Part shown: positions 22,938-35,203 of the stretch, piece after piece
Position numbering within the stretch: the stretch's first letter is position 1
How the letters are laid out: the number at the start of each line of letters is the position of its first letter
Source: Venturia oleaginea
Taxonomy: Eukaryota > Ascomycota > Dothideomycetes > Venturiales > Venturiaceae
Reading direction: 5' to 3'
NCBI GenBank assembly: GCA_013176395.1
Contig: JABMLP010000021.1
Span: forward strand, 868,001 to 932,000
Length of the DNA: 64,000 nucleotides
Notes under the pieces: model-generated
The model's input: only the letters and a program-made list of their open reading frames with translations
The model's database searches: none
Told to the model about the DNA's origin: nothing
Program-made: the position numbers and the translations under genes

Positions 22938-23634
22938 TGTATGGAGGCGGGTCCTTTGCTAGCCGGGTAGGGAAGATCGAAAAAAGATTGCGAGGAAGTC
23001 TTGGAGGCATGTGGTACCTGTCGGACATCGACGCTATATATCATCATGACCACGGACCTGTCTCCACGGCTTGGATACCGCTCCTCGGATGGGCCCAATG
23101 GCTGCCTATATGAGTAAGCTCAAGTTCAGAAGAGGCTGACGCTAATTACACGGTCAAAACTCAAGGTGTTCCCGAAATCGACGGCAGAGAGGCCGTGCTG
23201 CGGGTCGGATCGAAGTTCGCTTTGGTAGCTAGCAAAGGGAGTCAGGGATGTTGAGCATTGGATCAATAGTCAATTATTCATCCATGATTTTGCTCCACCA
23301 AAACTGTTGAACGCGGGTGTGATGCTATGGGCATCCTTGTCTTACGCGAGGCCTCGGGTATAGCATAAATCTAGGGCAGTTTTGAGCATGGATTTTTACA
23401 CGACTACTTTCGGCTGTCTTCAACCTGTTCATGCTCCGAAAGGGATGTGGAAATATCTTCTTAACAAGGTATCATTATTTTGTCGTGCTCCAAAATCTCA
23501 GAACAGGAGTTGCAAAAGGACGTCTGTCAGGCGGCGCAGTGTTGATGCTTTCATTGGAACTACAGTCAACGCTTTAGCTCCTGCCTTGAGATGTCAAGTT
23601 TCTTCATATCTTGTGGACTAGCTCGTTGGTTTTT
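22938..23634. other. Intergenic region between SDR and P450-B
   Basis: Upstream region of the SDR and 3' flank of P450-B. Short frames here show no family features. Confidence 0.5.
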
Positions 23635-25596
23635 TCACCTGAGAGCTCTTATTCGAATCCTCAAGCTCGAGGAAGGAAGCATATGTGGACCAAACGTCCA
23701 AGTGGACTGGATGTCCTCGTCCACCGGCTCGATCTCATATTCAGAGAGGATTATTTTGAGCACCATCTTGATAACCATAGACACGTAGAAACGGCCAGGA
23801 CTATGGCCAGGATCATTAGTACTCAGACATATGGGGAAAGTTCATGGATGTCTGCTACTAACCAAGATTGCTTTGTCGAGCCCCAGAATGGAAAACTCAA
23901 GTCTGGGAATGTGAACCGGCGTACTCCGTTGTGTTCGGAGATTCGTTTGTCCTGAGATTTAACAAATCGATCTGCCTGGAAGCAGTCGGCGTTACGATAG
24001 AAAGATTCATTGCTCAAGATACCATTCTGTGGGATTCCAATCCAATTACCGACAGGCACATGAAGACCACCGGACAGTGTTACAGGATTCATGGTTCTCC
24101 TGACGATAGATACTGCTTGGGGATTAGCATTTAGATGTCTTTGCGCTCGGAATTTCCTATAAGAACATACTAGCAGATAACGGATGTGTCCTAGCAACTT
24201 CCCGTAGAAAGCTATCTAATAAATAGGCCCCATCTCTGGCGCTATCGATATCAGTCACTCCCAATCCGGCAATCTCCTGTTTGAGAGATTCAACCAGTTT
24301 GGGCCGTAGTGAGAGTTCATAGAGTACGAATGATAGGAACTATCAAGTAAAATTAGCCAGTTGAATGCTTCTTCCAAGAAACAGTGGTTACCATTGGCAT
24401 CTGATGTGCACCGGCAAATATGAACCCCATAGTTTGCTGGGTGATCCTCAACGGATCGCGCTGCTCAGGTGTTCTTGCTGCTTCGAGCAAGAACTGTAAA
24501 CAATCTTTACGCTTTAAAAATAGTTAATGACATGTTTGATGCTCGTTGAGACATGCAGAGCATACCTTGGTGTTTGTTTCCGTCTTGGCTAACCTTTGCG
24601 TGATTTCTTGATGAATGAGATGAGAGAGCTTCGCATCAGCATTTGAAATTCTCATGCCAAGTCTTCCGAATAAACTATTGAGTAGTCAAGGGACTATCAA
24701 CTCGGCTTGTCAAGAGAAATCTGCTTACGGCTTGAGGAATTTGGGACATATTCCTAACAGCTCCCCTACAAGCGCAGCGTCTTCAACGTAACGCGCCGCA
24801 AACTTGATGAATTCTTCATTCATGCCAAGATCCTGTCCAACTATCGTCACGTTGTTCATTCTTTTACAGAGAAGTTTGCTTAGCCCCGTTAATTTGCACG
24901 TCGACCATCCTAGTAATTTAGCGTACACATCAGTGATGGCCGAGAGCTCGATGGGTAACTAGAATTATATCTTACCTGAATCTATCTTTTTTGGATTTGC
25001 TGTGACCTCAGTGTGTAGAATTTGGCGTGCCACACCCTGTAGTGCTTCCATGAACGTTGGAAGCTGGGGCCGTAACATGCCCTTTAAAGTCCTCACGGCG
25101 ACACTGCTGTTGGGGTCCTTGTTGTCGTCATATCGAAAACCCCTGATAGTGTATTCATGATGGAATTTCTATTGCCGAGTGAATTAGACAAAAGTCTTAC
25201 CATGTTGCCAGTCACTTACCTCCTGCATGGCAGCATTGAAGGATAGGTCGTATATGGAAGCGTTATTCAACTCCCGTATATGCGTCTCTGAAGACACATA
25301 CACATGGTAGTTCATGTCGTATGTTGGTATCGCGAAAGGATCACTAGGGTTCTTGGGATCATTAGATGGCATCTGGTCATGGCTATAGGGAGGCTCACTT
25401 TTTTATAGAAGTCGGACACGATCTTGGGTCCAGTCAAGACGTATCTTAGGCCTGCAAAAGAGCTCTTGTAGAAACTCAGCGCTTTCCCAGCGGCGGAGAG
25501 ACGATAGAAAGGCTTTTGCCGATTCCATGCTTGCCAAACGCCTCTTCTCCACCATATTGTGATGGCTACAATGCAAGACAAGACAATGAAAAACAT
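23635..25596 (-). CDS. Cytochrome P450 (P450-B), nine exons
   Basis: Nine exons (minus): 25596..25399, 25351..25220, 25168..24976, 24909..24729, 24674..24566, 24511..24392, 24339..24171, 24115..23863 and 23800..23635. All phases agree, giving 506 residues. The N-terminal anchor is MFFIVLSCIVAITIWW, followed by GLRYVLTGPKIVSDFY and DPFAIPTYDMNYHVYVSS. The I-helix segment is QTMGFIFAGAHQMPM, without the usual Thr. ExxR is in DSFLREVARTHP. The haem loop reads FPFWGSTKQSCPGRFY once intron 8 is removed; that intron splits the ligand Cys codon (TG|T). The stop follows SSLRIRIRALR. Taken without splicing the locus looks broken, but every exon is open, so it is probably a functional monooxygenase. 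Confidence 0.85.
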
Positions 25597-26140
25597 AACC
25601 AAAAAGAGTGATGTAAAAAGGCGCTCGCAGACTACGTCGAGCTTGGGACCGCTCTATTTACTTCAGCAGGAGCAGTAGCCTGTGCATGGAGGGTTGTTGT
25701 CTTGGTCGTAATCGAGATGCACGGATGGTAGGCGGGTGTGCCCAAGGATCCCACTGGAATATCCGCGGCCTGAGCGGGCATGGCCCCTCGATAATCAGTG
25801 GAGGTCCTGAAATATCGGCGATTTCCCCGGCTTGCACCTCCAACAACAACAACAACAACCCGTTATCACCTCCGCTCCAGGATGGTCAATTCTGGGCAAC
25901 GCCGCGATTGCCAGGGCCGCAAAGTCTAGCGCAGATCGGCTGACAACGGCATGCATGGACAGTCGGTGTATCTACTCGGTACGATTCATGGATGCCAGGA
26001 ATGCGTATTGATTCGATGACTTTGCGAGGCCGTTGTTGTTAAAGGTCGCCTCGTCGTCAACATCGACGTAGCAAATCGTCTACCAACACAAGAACCGACA
26101 CACCTTTGCATTACTCCTTCAGCTTCCACCATCATCCAGA
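25597..26140. other. Divergent intergenic region, P450-B and AsaB-like gene
   Basis: The shared upstream region of two divergent accessory genes, consistent with a bidirectional promoter. It contains an (AAC)n run near 25840-25860. No gene was seen. Confidence 0.5.
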
Positions 26141-27169
26141 ATGGCCACTACTACCACTACGACAGCCACCTGGCCAAGCAACCTTGTTGCCACGCCAAAA
26201 GAAGATGACCATCAGGCCCAAGGCTTCGAACTTCCATCGGGACCAGTTGAAGCCAACTTGCTCTTTTTCACATACCCTCCTGATGGGCAACAGGTACTTT
26301 GACACGTCTCCATCTGGAGACCTCGAATCGAGGCGCTGACCATTCCGCAGGCCTTCAAGCATAATGGTGACTGGAAAGGCGTATATCCAGACGGGCTGCC
26401 CGAGATGAACTTCACCCTTAACAAGCCGAAAGTCATGATCAATGACTTCCGAGAATATGAGAAAGAATTCAGTCTGGCCAAAAACGGCATCCGCATTCCA
26501 GGCGGCGTTCAAACACGCTTAACTGAAGCAGATTGGAACAAAACGGGGTTCGATAACATCCTTCTCAAGGAATCTACCCAACTGCTGGACGATTTGCTCA
26601 AGGAGGAAGGTATTTCTGGAGAGGCAATTCATGCATACGATTGGACCTTCCGCGCTCCTAATTCCCACCGTCATCCAGAATTCATTGTTCATGTGGATCA
26701 CAATATTTCAACTATGCATCAGTCCGTGAACGAATGGCTCGCAGATAAGGCTGAGTCTTTCAAAGGACAAAGAATCAGAATCTACAACATCTGGCAACCA
26801 CTTGGATCTGCTCTCTACAGCAACCCACTTGCGATCTGCGATCCTAGCACCGTCAAGGCGAAGGACCTTACCGATGTCGAGATCAGGTACCCGACAGTGA
26901 AATGGTCCTCCGTTGGTATGGTGCACACAAAGGAGCAGGCTTGGTACCATCTGCCTGGCATGCGTCCAGACGAGCGCCTGGTGTTTCTTTCCTACGATAA
27001 TGCAGAATCAGGGGTAATGATCCTCACGTAATGCTGAACACCTTCCAAAGCTTACAATTCTTAGGAATATTTATCACGAGTTCCGCATACCAGCTTCCAC
27101 GACCCACGCACACAGCCAGGCGCCCCACCCCGTGTTTCCTGCGAGACGCGCTTGCTGGTCGTAAATTAG
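26141..27169 (+). CDS. CmcJ/NvfI/AsaB-like 2-oxoglutarate-type oxidoreductase
   Basis: Exons 26141..26293, 26351..27013 and 27065..27169 give 306 residues. Exon 1 ends LLFFTYPPDGQQ. Exon 2 carries the conserved body: PKVMINDFREYEKEFSLAKN, a histidine-rich core (PNSHRHPEFIVHVDHNIS), RIRIYNIWQPLGSALYSNPL and HLPGMRPDERLVFLSYDN. The third exon reads VPHTSFHDPRTQPGAPPRVS and CETRLLVV, matching the C-terminal SFxDP and PPRxSxExR pattern of the family, so the earlier stop at 27029 is inside an intron. Members such as AsaB and CmcJ-like proteins act as hydroxylases or desaturases in fungal secondary metabolism. The substrate is unknown. Confidence 0.87.
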
Positions 27170-27542
27170 GGTAATCCAGACCGACACTCACAATCAGAAG
27201 CGAAGATGGAGGTGGAAGTGGAGATCGGAGAGGTGGGTTCAATAATGCTTGTCCGCCATTCGGACCCTTCTGCGCGGAAACGTCCACCCCTGTTGGATGA
27301 CTAGAACATCCAGGTACTATCGTTGACAAAGGCGGCCCTCAGTGTGGTCCATGTAAAGCATGGGTCAATAGTCAGAGACAATACAATCATTTGCTTAAAG
27401 ATACTTCATGTTGTACGCCATGATGACTACTCGATCCAGCACTCTTGACAATTATTCTGACAAAGTTTCTTTTCTCATACATTTCGTCTTCGTCGAATAA
27501 GACACAGGTCGTTGCCTTGTACATGACCAGCGTTCTGGAAAC
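27170..27542. other. Intergenic region before P450-C
   Basis: Upstream sequence of P450-C; no coding signal. Confidence 0.5.
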
Positions 27543-29215
27543 ATGTACTCGATTACCTCAGCCTTCCTCTTCGACCCTTTTTCCCTGTTGAGCTTAGCGC
27601 TCATTCTGGTAGGTCGATTCTTATTTTCCAGAACCGAGCTAAGAGTGCCTAGGCTGTTGGATGGCAGCTCTCCATCTATGTTTACAATGCTTTCTTCCAT
27701 CCCCTAAGCCGCTTTCCGGGACCAAAGAAGAACGCAGCGAGCAACTGGCCTTACGTACTCGAAGTCGTTGGGGGAACAAGAATCCATTACCTCCATGGTC
27801 TGCACGAGAAATACGGCGACATCGTTCGCATTGGACCGAATGAGCTCAGCTTTGCTGGTGCGTCGACCTGGAAACATCTGTACGGCTACAGCAAGCCTGG
27901 GAAACCAGCTCCGCATAAAGACCCTCGTTTCTACAATTTTTTGGAGACGGAAGCTGGAGCGCATGATATGTTGACTGCTGGTGACACTGATCACTCCCGG
28001 ATGCGCAGGATCTTCACGCATGCCTTTTCTACTAAGGCTTTGGGTCTTCAGGAGTCGCTTCTTTCCCGGCACGTTGATAATCTGATTCATCAGCTGAGCT
28101 TGGAGATTGAGAGGAATCCGAATCAGGTGTTCAATATGTTCAGGTGGTACGGTTTCACGTCGTTTGATATCATCTCTGATTTGGCCTTTGGTGAATCGCT
28201 CAAGCTTTTGGAAAAGTCGAATTTCACGCCTTGGGTGGACGCTATCCGCGGTTCCTACAAGAGAGGTTCTATTATCTATCCTGCACAGGCTTGGCCATTA
28301 TTCGGGAAAATTCTCATGCTGGGAATTAAGGCCTCGCCTCTTTTCAAGAAGGTTATGAAAGACCGCATGAAGCACTTTGATTTCTCCCTCGGTCTACTCA
28401 AGAAGAGACTTGCGAGGCCGAGAGACGAGAATGATATCTGGCGACTTGTTATCGAGGCGGGCGAGAAACAGAGCCTGTCGCTGAAGGAAATGCATTCCAA
28501 TGCTACCCTCTTCATGACTGCAGGGACGGAGACGACGGCGTCTACGTTGAGTGGGATAACGTACCTGCTCACTCGCAACGCTGAGAAAATGCATAAGCTC
28601 CAGGAGGAGTTAAAGACGACCTTTTCGTCGCCGGAAAGCGTCACTGCCACTGATCTCGCCCAGCTGAAATACCTCAACGCGGTCATTTCCGAGACGTTGC
28701 GGATCTATCCTCCCGTTCCAACTGGCCTTCCACGAGTGATCCCAGAAGAAGGATATCAGGCTGGAGAAGTGGAGATACCTGGTGGAGTAAGTACAGCAAT
28801 CGATATGTGATCTGTCGTTGAGAACTAACAAACATCAACAGACGTACGTAAGCCAAGCCATGTTCGCATCGATGCACAACGAAGGGAATTTCCGCCACGC
28901 AGATGAATTCATCCCTGAAAGATGGATCGGTGATGACTTCGCCACGGATAGGAAAGACTCCCTCTTACCATTCTCCCACGGACCACGCAACTGCTTGGGC
29001 CAGAAGTGAGTACTATAACCTCCTAGATTTCAGCAAGTGCAGCGCTGACGATTGTATCTAGTCTGGCTTGGTTTGAGCTAAGATTCATCGTTGCCAAAAT
29101 GTTCTGGAATTTTGAAGTGACTCTTTGCGATGATAGTCGTGATTGGATGAAACAGAAGGCTTACTCGTTGTGGGATATGGGGTCGCTCAACTGTAAGCTC
29201 AAGCACAGACACTAG
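27543..29215 (+). CDS. Cytochrome P450 (P450-C), isotrichodermin 15-hydroxylase-like
   Basis: Exons 27543..27608, 27668..28786, 28842..29005 and 29062..29215 give 500 residues. The N-terminal anchor joins across intron 1 as [20 protein letters not shown] and leads into FPGPK, the typical hinge. [16 protein letters not shown] and the [14 protein letters not shown] region follow. The I-helix is [15 protein letters not shown] (canonical AGTETT), ExxR is in [12 protein letters not shown], and the haem loop is [19 protein letters not shown], with intron 3 inside the Asn codon. This is a textbook class II fungal P450 of the CYP65/CYP58-like clan, common in toxin and terpenoid pathways. The substrate is unknown. 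Confidence 0.92.
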
Positions 29216-29645
29216 TCGGCCGAGAGAGTTGAAAATACCGGTCGGGTTTGAGTTTGGAGGAGGTTAAGTTATACGACTTAGGCTGTGGTTGTAAGATTTC
29301 TTAATTCTCTGGACGTTATTGGGAGAGCAATGATAGAACAAGGAGGAGATTAAATGCTACGTTTTGGGAGTCAAGTGCCCCCGTCTGTTCATTTACAGAC
29401 ACAATGTTCCTAGTCACCATACAAAGGTTCACGGAATAATACACGATATGCAATTGCTGATGACTAACCGCGATGGAACCCGGAAGACGCGTCTCGGTGC
29501 GGATCTGATCAAGATAAGATTAGATTGACCCTTGAAAGTCGCTGGCATTGGCCTTTCCAACACCAACTTTTTTTTCCCAGAGCTACGTCTATGATATTGC
29601 GCCACCTCACGCTGCATCAATATCAAGATATCAATCCATCGGGCC
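29216..29645. other. Intergenic region before the helicase gene
   Basis: No gene seen. It marks the boundary between the accessory block and the following housekeeping genes. Confidence 0.45.
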
Positions 29646-32600
29646 ATGAAGAAGTGTTTCGTACGTTATCCCCTCAATTGGTCTTGCTTACATACTTGCC
29701 TCCATACTTGCCTCCATACTTGCCTCCATACTTGCCTCCATACTTGCCTCCATACTTGCCTCCATACTTGCCTCCAAACTTGTCTCCATACTTGCCTCCA
29801 CACTTGACTCCTGCTAACCTCCTCAATAGCAGCAGGCCTGCTTGAACGCGACGCCGCAGCTGTCCTCCTCCTCGCGAACATGCGCTATTCACCATGTACC
29901 CTTGGCTCCTGCCCTTGGAGGCCCATCGAGCGCGAGACGATACTCACAGCCTACCCTCCAAGCTGATGGCCCCGGCTCAAGTTTTGGACCTTTGTTCACA
30001 ATTCCAAGGGCCGGCAATCCGAGGAGGGATAACGACCCCCAGGGCTACACCAATACACGTGGTGGTTCAGCGAAACGCAAATTAAAGAAACCACCACCGA
30101 AACTAACGGGTGGAGGGACGGGAGCACGCAAGGAAAAACACATGCGTCGAAGAGAACACGGCGATGGATCGAATGCCTCGCAAGACGTCAAGGTAGATTC
30201 CGAGCAGGAGACCCATACGAAAGATCGATGGCGCATGTCTAACCAAATACCCAGAAAAGAGGGATTCGTATGTCCCGCCTCAGCGGCCAGGAAATTGAGG
30301 CCAACAAAAATGCCCGGCTGGACATCTACAACTACTGCGCCCGCCTCGGATCCTTGCCCACCGTCAATTTCCAATCTGCTGTGAATCCGGGGAGCCGTGG
30401 TCAAAAATATTCTAGCTGCACTATTGAGCTGACAGAAAGAGGGATAAAAGCATCTGCAACTGCTCGCACCACGCGAGAAGCAGAGGTCGCTGCGTGCCTT
30501 GACTTCAAAAAGCAGGTAGAGAAAATCCACGCTGATGGCAGCACCGAGGATCTCTCTATCGACGATTCCACCACGCTTACCACGACAAACGCAAAGGACT
30601 TCGCGGCTTTATACAAAAATTTACACAGAAACGCAAAGTTCGAATTCATATTGAACCAACACCAGGGGTCCGGGGGAACATCTCTTGCCCATGTCGAGCT
30701 CAACGGAGAGCCTCTTGGAGGCGAGTGGTGTGTACGGACATGTCTCAGCAGAAAGGCTATAGAAGACCTGGCATACATTGTGGCCGCCGTGAATCTGGCT
30801 GCTTCTGATCCCAGTCTAATCCCACAATTTCGAACCGCTCTGGCCGAAGGTTTCGGCAGCATTCTTCCCCCGGCGAGGACTTTGCAATGGGAAATGTCTG
30901 ATAGAGTGATCCGGAAATTGGACTACGTCTTGCGGGATGTACAGCAAATGGGACTCCCCCGAGCGAGAGCAGAGAAATCTGTTCAAAACGACGCTCAAGC
31001 TCCTGCAACGATGCGCGATAACATTGGTCTGCCTGACGATCAACAGGCTGCCAAAAATGCTGATCTGAAGCGACGGTTGGAAGCCTACAGGACAGATCCC
31101 ACGCTTGCAGAAAAGAGAGTTTTGAGAGACTCGTTACCCATGAGCCAGCATCGTGATTCGGTGCTTCAGCATGTCAACAATAACCTGTACAGTGTCATCG
31201 TCGGTGCCACTGGAAGTGGCAAAACCACACAGGTGCCACAGATTCTTCTAGAAGACGCGATAGACAATGATATTGGCGCTGCGTGCAATATCGTGTGCAC
31301 TCAGCCTCGACGTATTGCCGCAACGTCTGTCGCTAGTCGGGTTGCGGCCGAACGGGGTGAGCAACTCCGAAGCTCAGTGGGATATCATGTGCGTTTTGAT
31401 CCAAGACTCCCTCAGGCGGGGGGGAGTATCACATACTGTACAACTGGTATATTGCTGCAACGATTGCAGAAATACCCAGATCAGGTGCTGGACAGCCTAA
31501 CACATATCATCATCGACGAAGTCCACGAGCGCGACATCATCATCGACTTTTTGATGGTGACTCTCAAGAAGATCATACCTATTAGACGCGCGGCTGGAAA
31601 ATCTGTACCAAAGGTTGTTTTGATGAGTGCAACAATCGACTCAAAGCTCTTTGCTACATACTTCCAAGAGACGACTGCCGATGGCGTCACTCATAGCTGT
31701 CCCTCATTGAGCATTCCTGGGCGCACTTTTCCTGTAAAGGAGAAGTACTTCGAAGACATCGTCGTCGAGCTCTCCAAGACGGCATCAGATGAATTTCGGC
31801 AAATCGTCAGGAGCGACAAGGACACGGCTGATTACATGCGATGGGAGAATACTTTCAGTCGCGTCTCTGGCGTCAATTCAAAAGGAGAAGACGAGGAAGC
31901 CGTCATAGATTGGAACAAGCTTGCCACCATTGATGGTCAGTCAAACGATGAAAAGCAAGACAGCACCGTCCCCATTTCTCTTGTCGTAGCAACAGTGGCA
32001 CACATCGCGAAGACCACGGATGATGGCGCTATTTTGGTCTTCCTTCCTGGCTACGACGAAATCAAGAAGGTCAAGCTTGCACTTACCCAAACCAGGCCAA
32101 TGGGCATCGACTTTTTGAACGAGTCTCAGTATAGATTATCCACACTCCACTCAAGCGTCCCTGCAGCTGAACAAGCAGCTGTCTTCCAGTCTGTTCCACC
32201 AGGATGCCGAAAGATCATTCTGTCAACGAACATTGCGGAAACCTCTGTCACCATCCCGGATATTCAGCACGTTGTCGACACTGGTAAACTGCGTGAAAAA
32301 CGATTTGATCAGATTCGCGGCATCACAAAGCTTCAATGCACATGGATCAGCAAGTCGAATGCCAAACAGCGTGCTGGCCGAGCTGGTCGAGTTCAGAATG
32401 GCAACTACTACGCTTTGTACACACGAGCACGTTACGAATCCTTCAGATCTATTGGACTACCTGAGATGCTTAGGTCAGATCTTCAAGAGGTCTGCTTGGA
32501 CATCAAAGCTCAAGCTTTCAAATCCCCTGTTCGTGAATTTCTCGCAGCTTCCATCGAAGCACCTGCACCTGAAGCTGTAGATGCCGCAGTGGTACGCTTG

Positions 32601-33992
32601 GTTGAAATGCAGGCTTTGACAGAAGACGAAGAGATCACACCTTTGGGACGACTCCTGGCTTCTCTGCCCACTCACCCGTCACTTGGAAAGATGATAGTCC
32701 TTGGAGTTATCTTCCGCTGTTTGGACCCGATGGTAATCCTCGGCGCTTCTATGAACGAGCGGTCCATCTTTGTCACACCACCAGACAAAAAACGAGAAGC
32801 ACGTCAAGCACAATCGCAGTTTATCGACCCCAGTGCTCCAACCGACCATCTTGCTTTCATCACCGCTTTCATGCAGATGCGACAAATCATGACAACACAG
32901 AACGACTGGGATATGGTTGGTTTTGGCAACCGCAATTTCATTCACAATGGCGCTTTCAAGACTATCAACTCGACTACCAAACAGATCGAACAAGTGCTAG
33001 AGGAAGCGGGTGTTCTTGGGAGGCACGTAGATGGGAGAGGGCCCAGAATCCAAATTGGAGATGCAAAACTGAACACCAACTCAAGGAACCTGAGTCTGAT
33101 CAAGGCTCTGATCGTGGCAGGACTGCATCCTAACTTGGCCCTCCCATCTGGAGCCACCTATCGAACCAAGCGCGAATTGCATGCCATAATACATCCTTCA
33201 TCGTTCAATTTCACTGGATACGGAAGCCAGAAAAAGCCAGATAAATTGGTGTCATTCTCCAGCCTCATTAAAGCTAGCGATGGGTCATCAACTTTCCTCA
33301 AAGATACTACGCCTGTTTCAACACTTTCGGCCATTCTCTTTGGTGGTCGCGTTACGCAAAAGGGCCGTGAGGTGACGTTGGACAACTGGTTGAAGATTTT
33401 CGGCGTAGGTGGGCCTTATGGCGCTATGGACAAGGTTGTGACATTCCGCCATGTCATGGATCTACTTCTTGGTACTGCATTCGCCGATCTCGCACATCTG
33501 AAACAGAATAAAACCGAGATGGATCTTGGTGAGAATTACCGGGCCGAAGCCAAAGATCGAATGAAGAGTTACCACAAGTACAACGAAGTGAGAGAGGTTT
33601 TCGCCAAGGGGTTGGTTGATGTTTTGGATTTGGATGCTGCTGATGCAGCAGCTGCAGCAAGCCCTTGGCCAGAGAGACGTGTCGACTTGGACAATCGATC
33701 GGGGTCCGGCTCAAGATATGGGGACCCGGGTATAGATTCCGGTTACAGGCGTCTCAGTTTCGATTTTCAGAGAGGGAGAGCTGCGGAGAGGTCTTCGCAG
33801 CCTGAATCGTCATCAAGCTCGAATGCTGGGGTCCGGAAGACGTGGGCCAGTCATGGCGATACCCCTGGCTTTGCTCGCCAGGGCAGGGACCGAGAACACG
33901 AGCAGAAAAGCTCAAGGTTCTTTGGAGACGGACCCTCTGTCACTGAAAGGATGGGGAGGGTGGCGGCTAGACGCGCTAGGCGAGGATATTGA
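29646..33992 (+). CDS. DEAH-box ATP-dependent RNA helicase (DHX type), probably mitochondrial
   Basis: Preferred model: exons 29646..29660, 29830..30192 and 30255..33992, 1371 residues. The last exon alone is open from the ATG at 30270 (1240 residues), a safe minimal start. The upstream exons add a basic, Ser-rich N terminus with ARRYSQP, resembling an R-3 mitochondrial cleavage site. A dsRBD-like region follows (LGSLPTVNFQSAVNPGS). Helicase motifs: GATGSGKTTQVP (I), TQPRRIAA (Ia), DEVHERD (II), LMSATID (III), STNIAETSVTIPD (V) and QRAGRAGR (VI). Winged-helix/HA2 and OB-fold regions (HPSLGKMIVLG, LIKALIVAGLHPNLAL) complete the DHX architecture. The C terminus is Ser/Arg-rich. RNA remodelling is certain from the family; the mitochondrial location is inference. 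Confidence 0.9.
29693..29812 (+). repeat. 12-bp minisatellite (TACTTGCCTCCA)n
   Basis: Ten contiguous 12-base units: the first seven (29693-29776) and the ninth are perfect, the eighth and tenth diverged. It lies inside the predicted first intron of the helicase gene, directly before the branch-site-like GCTAAC at ~29813-29818. Confidence 0.95.
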
Positions 33993-34748
33993 TAGATAGG
34001 AAGACGTTGGATGTGGCAAGATTGCAATGTGAAGCGGAGGAGGATTTGATTAGCATTTACCAGTTCGCTTGGGTTTGTATGATAGAAAATAACTGACTGT
34101 ACGGATAGATTTTAGAGCGATGTCGCAATACCCACACTCTACTTTTGTATCTCCAAACATCGCCTCGATGCTCTTCCTCGACCTCGTCTTGATATTATTC
34201 TTTAATAATCAATAGACAAGGCATGCAGGACGTGGAACAATGTGGCTATTGTTCGGATGAAGGATTATTAGGTGCCACCCCAATTCGAAACCCAACACCT
34301 ATATAGTCATTCTCATCACAGAAAATCAATAACCCAAAGATCCTGTCCCTAACTTCCTTTGCACAATGCAGCAACCACTCCGACTTCCCCATCCCGGAAC
34401 TGATAGGAGGTCTTTGATGCATGAGGAGGAAAATGGAATGCCATGTTTCCCATATTTCTTCCCATAATGCGAAGGTGATGCCGGTGTGAAAACCTCGCCT
34501 CTTTGCTTGAGGGTGCGGAGTTGGTTGATTAGGGAGGTGAGTTTTGTGTGGATTTCGGTGTAGAAGTTGTAAGAGGAGGGGGTAACGGTGTGGGATCTTG
34601 AAAGGGAGTGGATGTGGATGATTAGGGGGCTGAGGTAGGTAAATAAGGTCGTGAGTATAGTTCTTTCCAGTGTTATCAACGCAACATTCCAGTACATCAG
34701 TCCACCTTCCCGAATATTTTAGTTAACCAAGTGAAGACCACTGGTCGA
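33993..34748. other. Intergenic region, one doubtful minus-strand frame
   Basis: A 123-codon minus frame at 34326..34697 (ending LGTGSLGY) begins with hydrophobic, Leu/Ile-rich sequence and has no ATG at its nominal start. It matches no family I know. I leave it as unassigned rather than a gene. Confidence 0.3.
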
Positions 34749-35083
34749 ATGGCGAACCCACAAGCGAGTTCACCCATCAATACAAAAAACCTTCTGAGAA
34801 CTCTTGATTCCGCGTTGAACGCATATGCGAGTGCACCCATTAGTTGCGGGTGCCAAAGACTCCTAGATGCCCTAGCAATAGGTCACTATAGTTTTTCTCA
34901 TGCCTCAAATGGAAGCAATTTATGGCGACTTGGAAAGTTAAACATAGAAAGGCGAATTCGGCTATAGCAGATGTTGAAGTCTTGTTGGCATTGTCGAAGG
35001 ATGATGTTATTGAGAGACAGAGAGCGAGGATTGGAGAATTGGAGAATTGGAGGAGAGACAGAGAGTCAGGGAGCCAGGATTAG
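34749..35083 (+). CDS. Small two-exon hypothetical protein
   Basis: Exons 34749..34881 and 34968..35083 join in phase to 82 residues. The first exon encodes an amphipathic segment (NTKNLLRTLDSALNAYASAP) with two Cys (SCGCQRLL). The second encodes a Glu/Arg-rich likely coiled coil (SKDDVIERQRARIGELENWR). The acceptor GGCTATAG is good, but the donor GTCACT is weak, so the splice is provisional. I recognise no family. Confidence 0.4.
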
Positions 35084-35203
35084 ATTATCAGCTTCAGTCA
35101 TGGATGAGCACCTCTTTCGCCGGCCACAAACTCTGCTCCAACACCCAACCCCAACGCCATCACCGCAACAGCGGTCGAAACGTTCCGTGGCAATTATCTA
35201 GAA

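Noticed and set aside
27014..27064. AsaB-like gene ending at TAA 27029-27031
   Set aside because: Splicing at 27013/27065 restores the conserved family C terminus, so this stop is intronic.
29693..29812. CRISPR-like or coding repeat (YLPP repeats in one frame)
   Set aside because: The units are contiguous without spacers, and the stretch lies between a good donor and a branch/acceptor site, so an intronic minisatellite is simpler.
34326..34697. Hydrophobic minus-strand frame as a membrane protein gene
   Set aside because: It lacks a convincing start and shows no family motif; kept only as a note in the intergenic entry.
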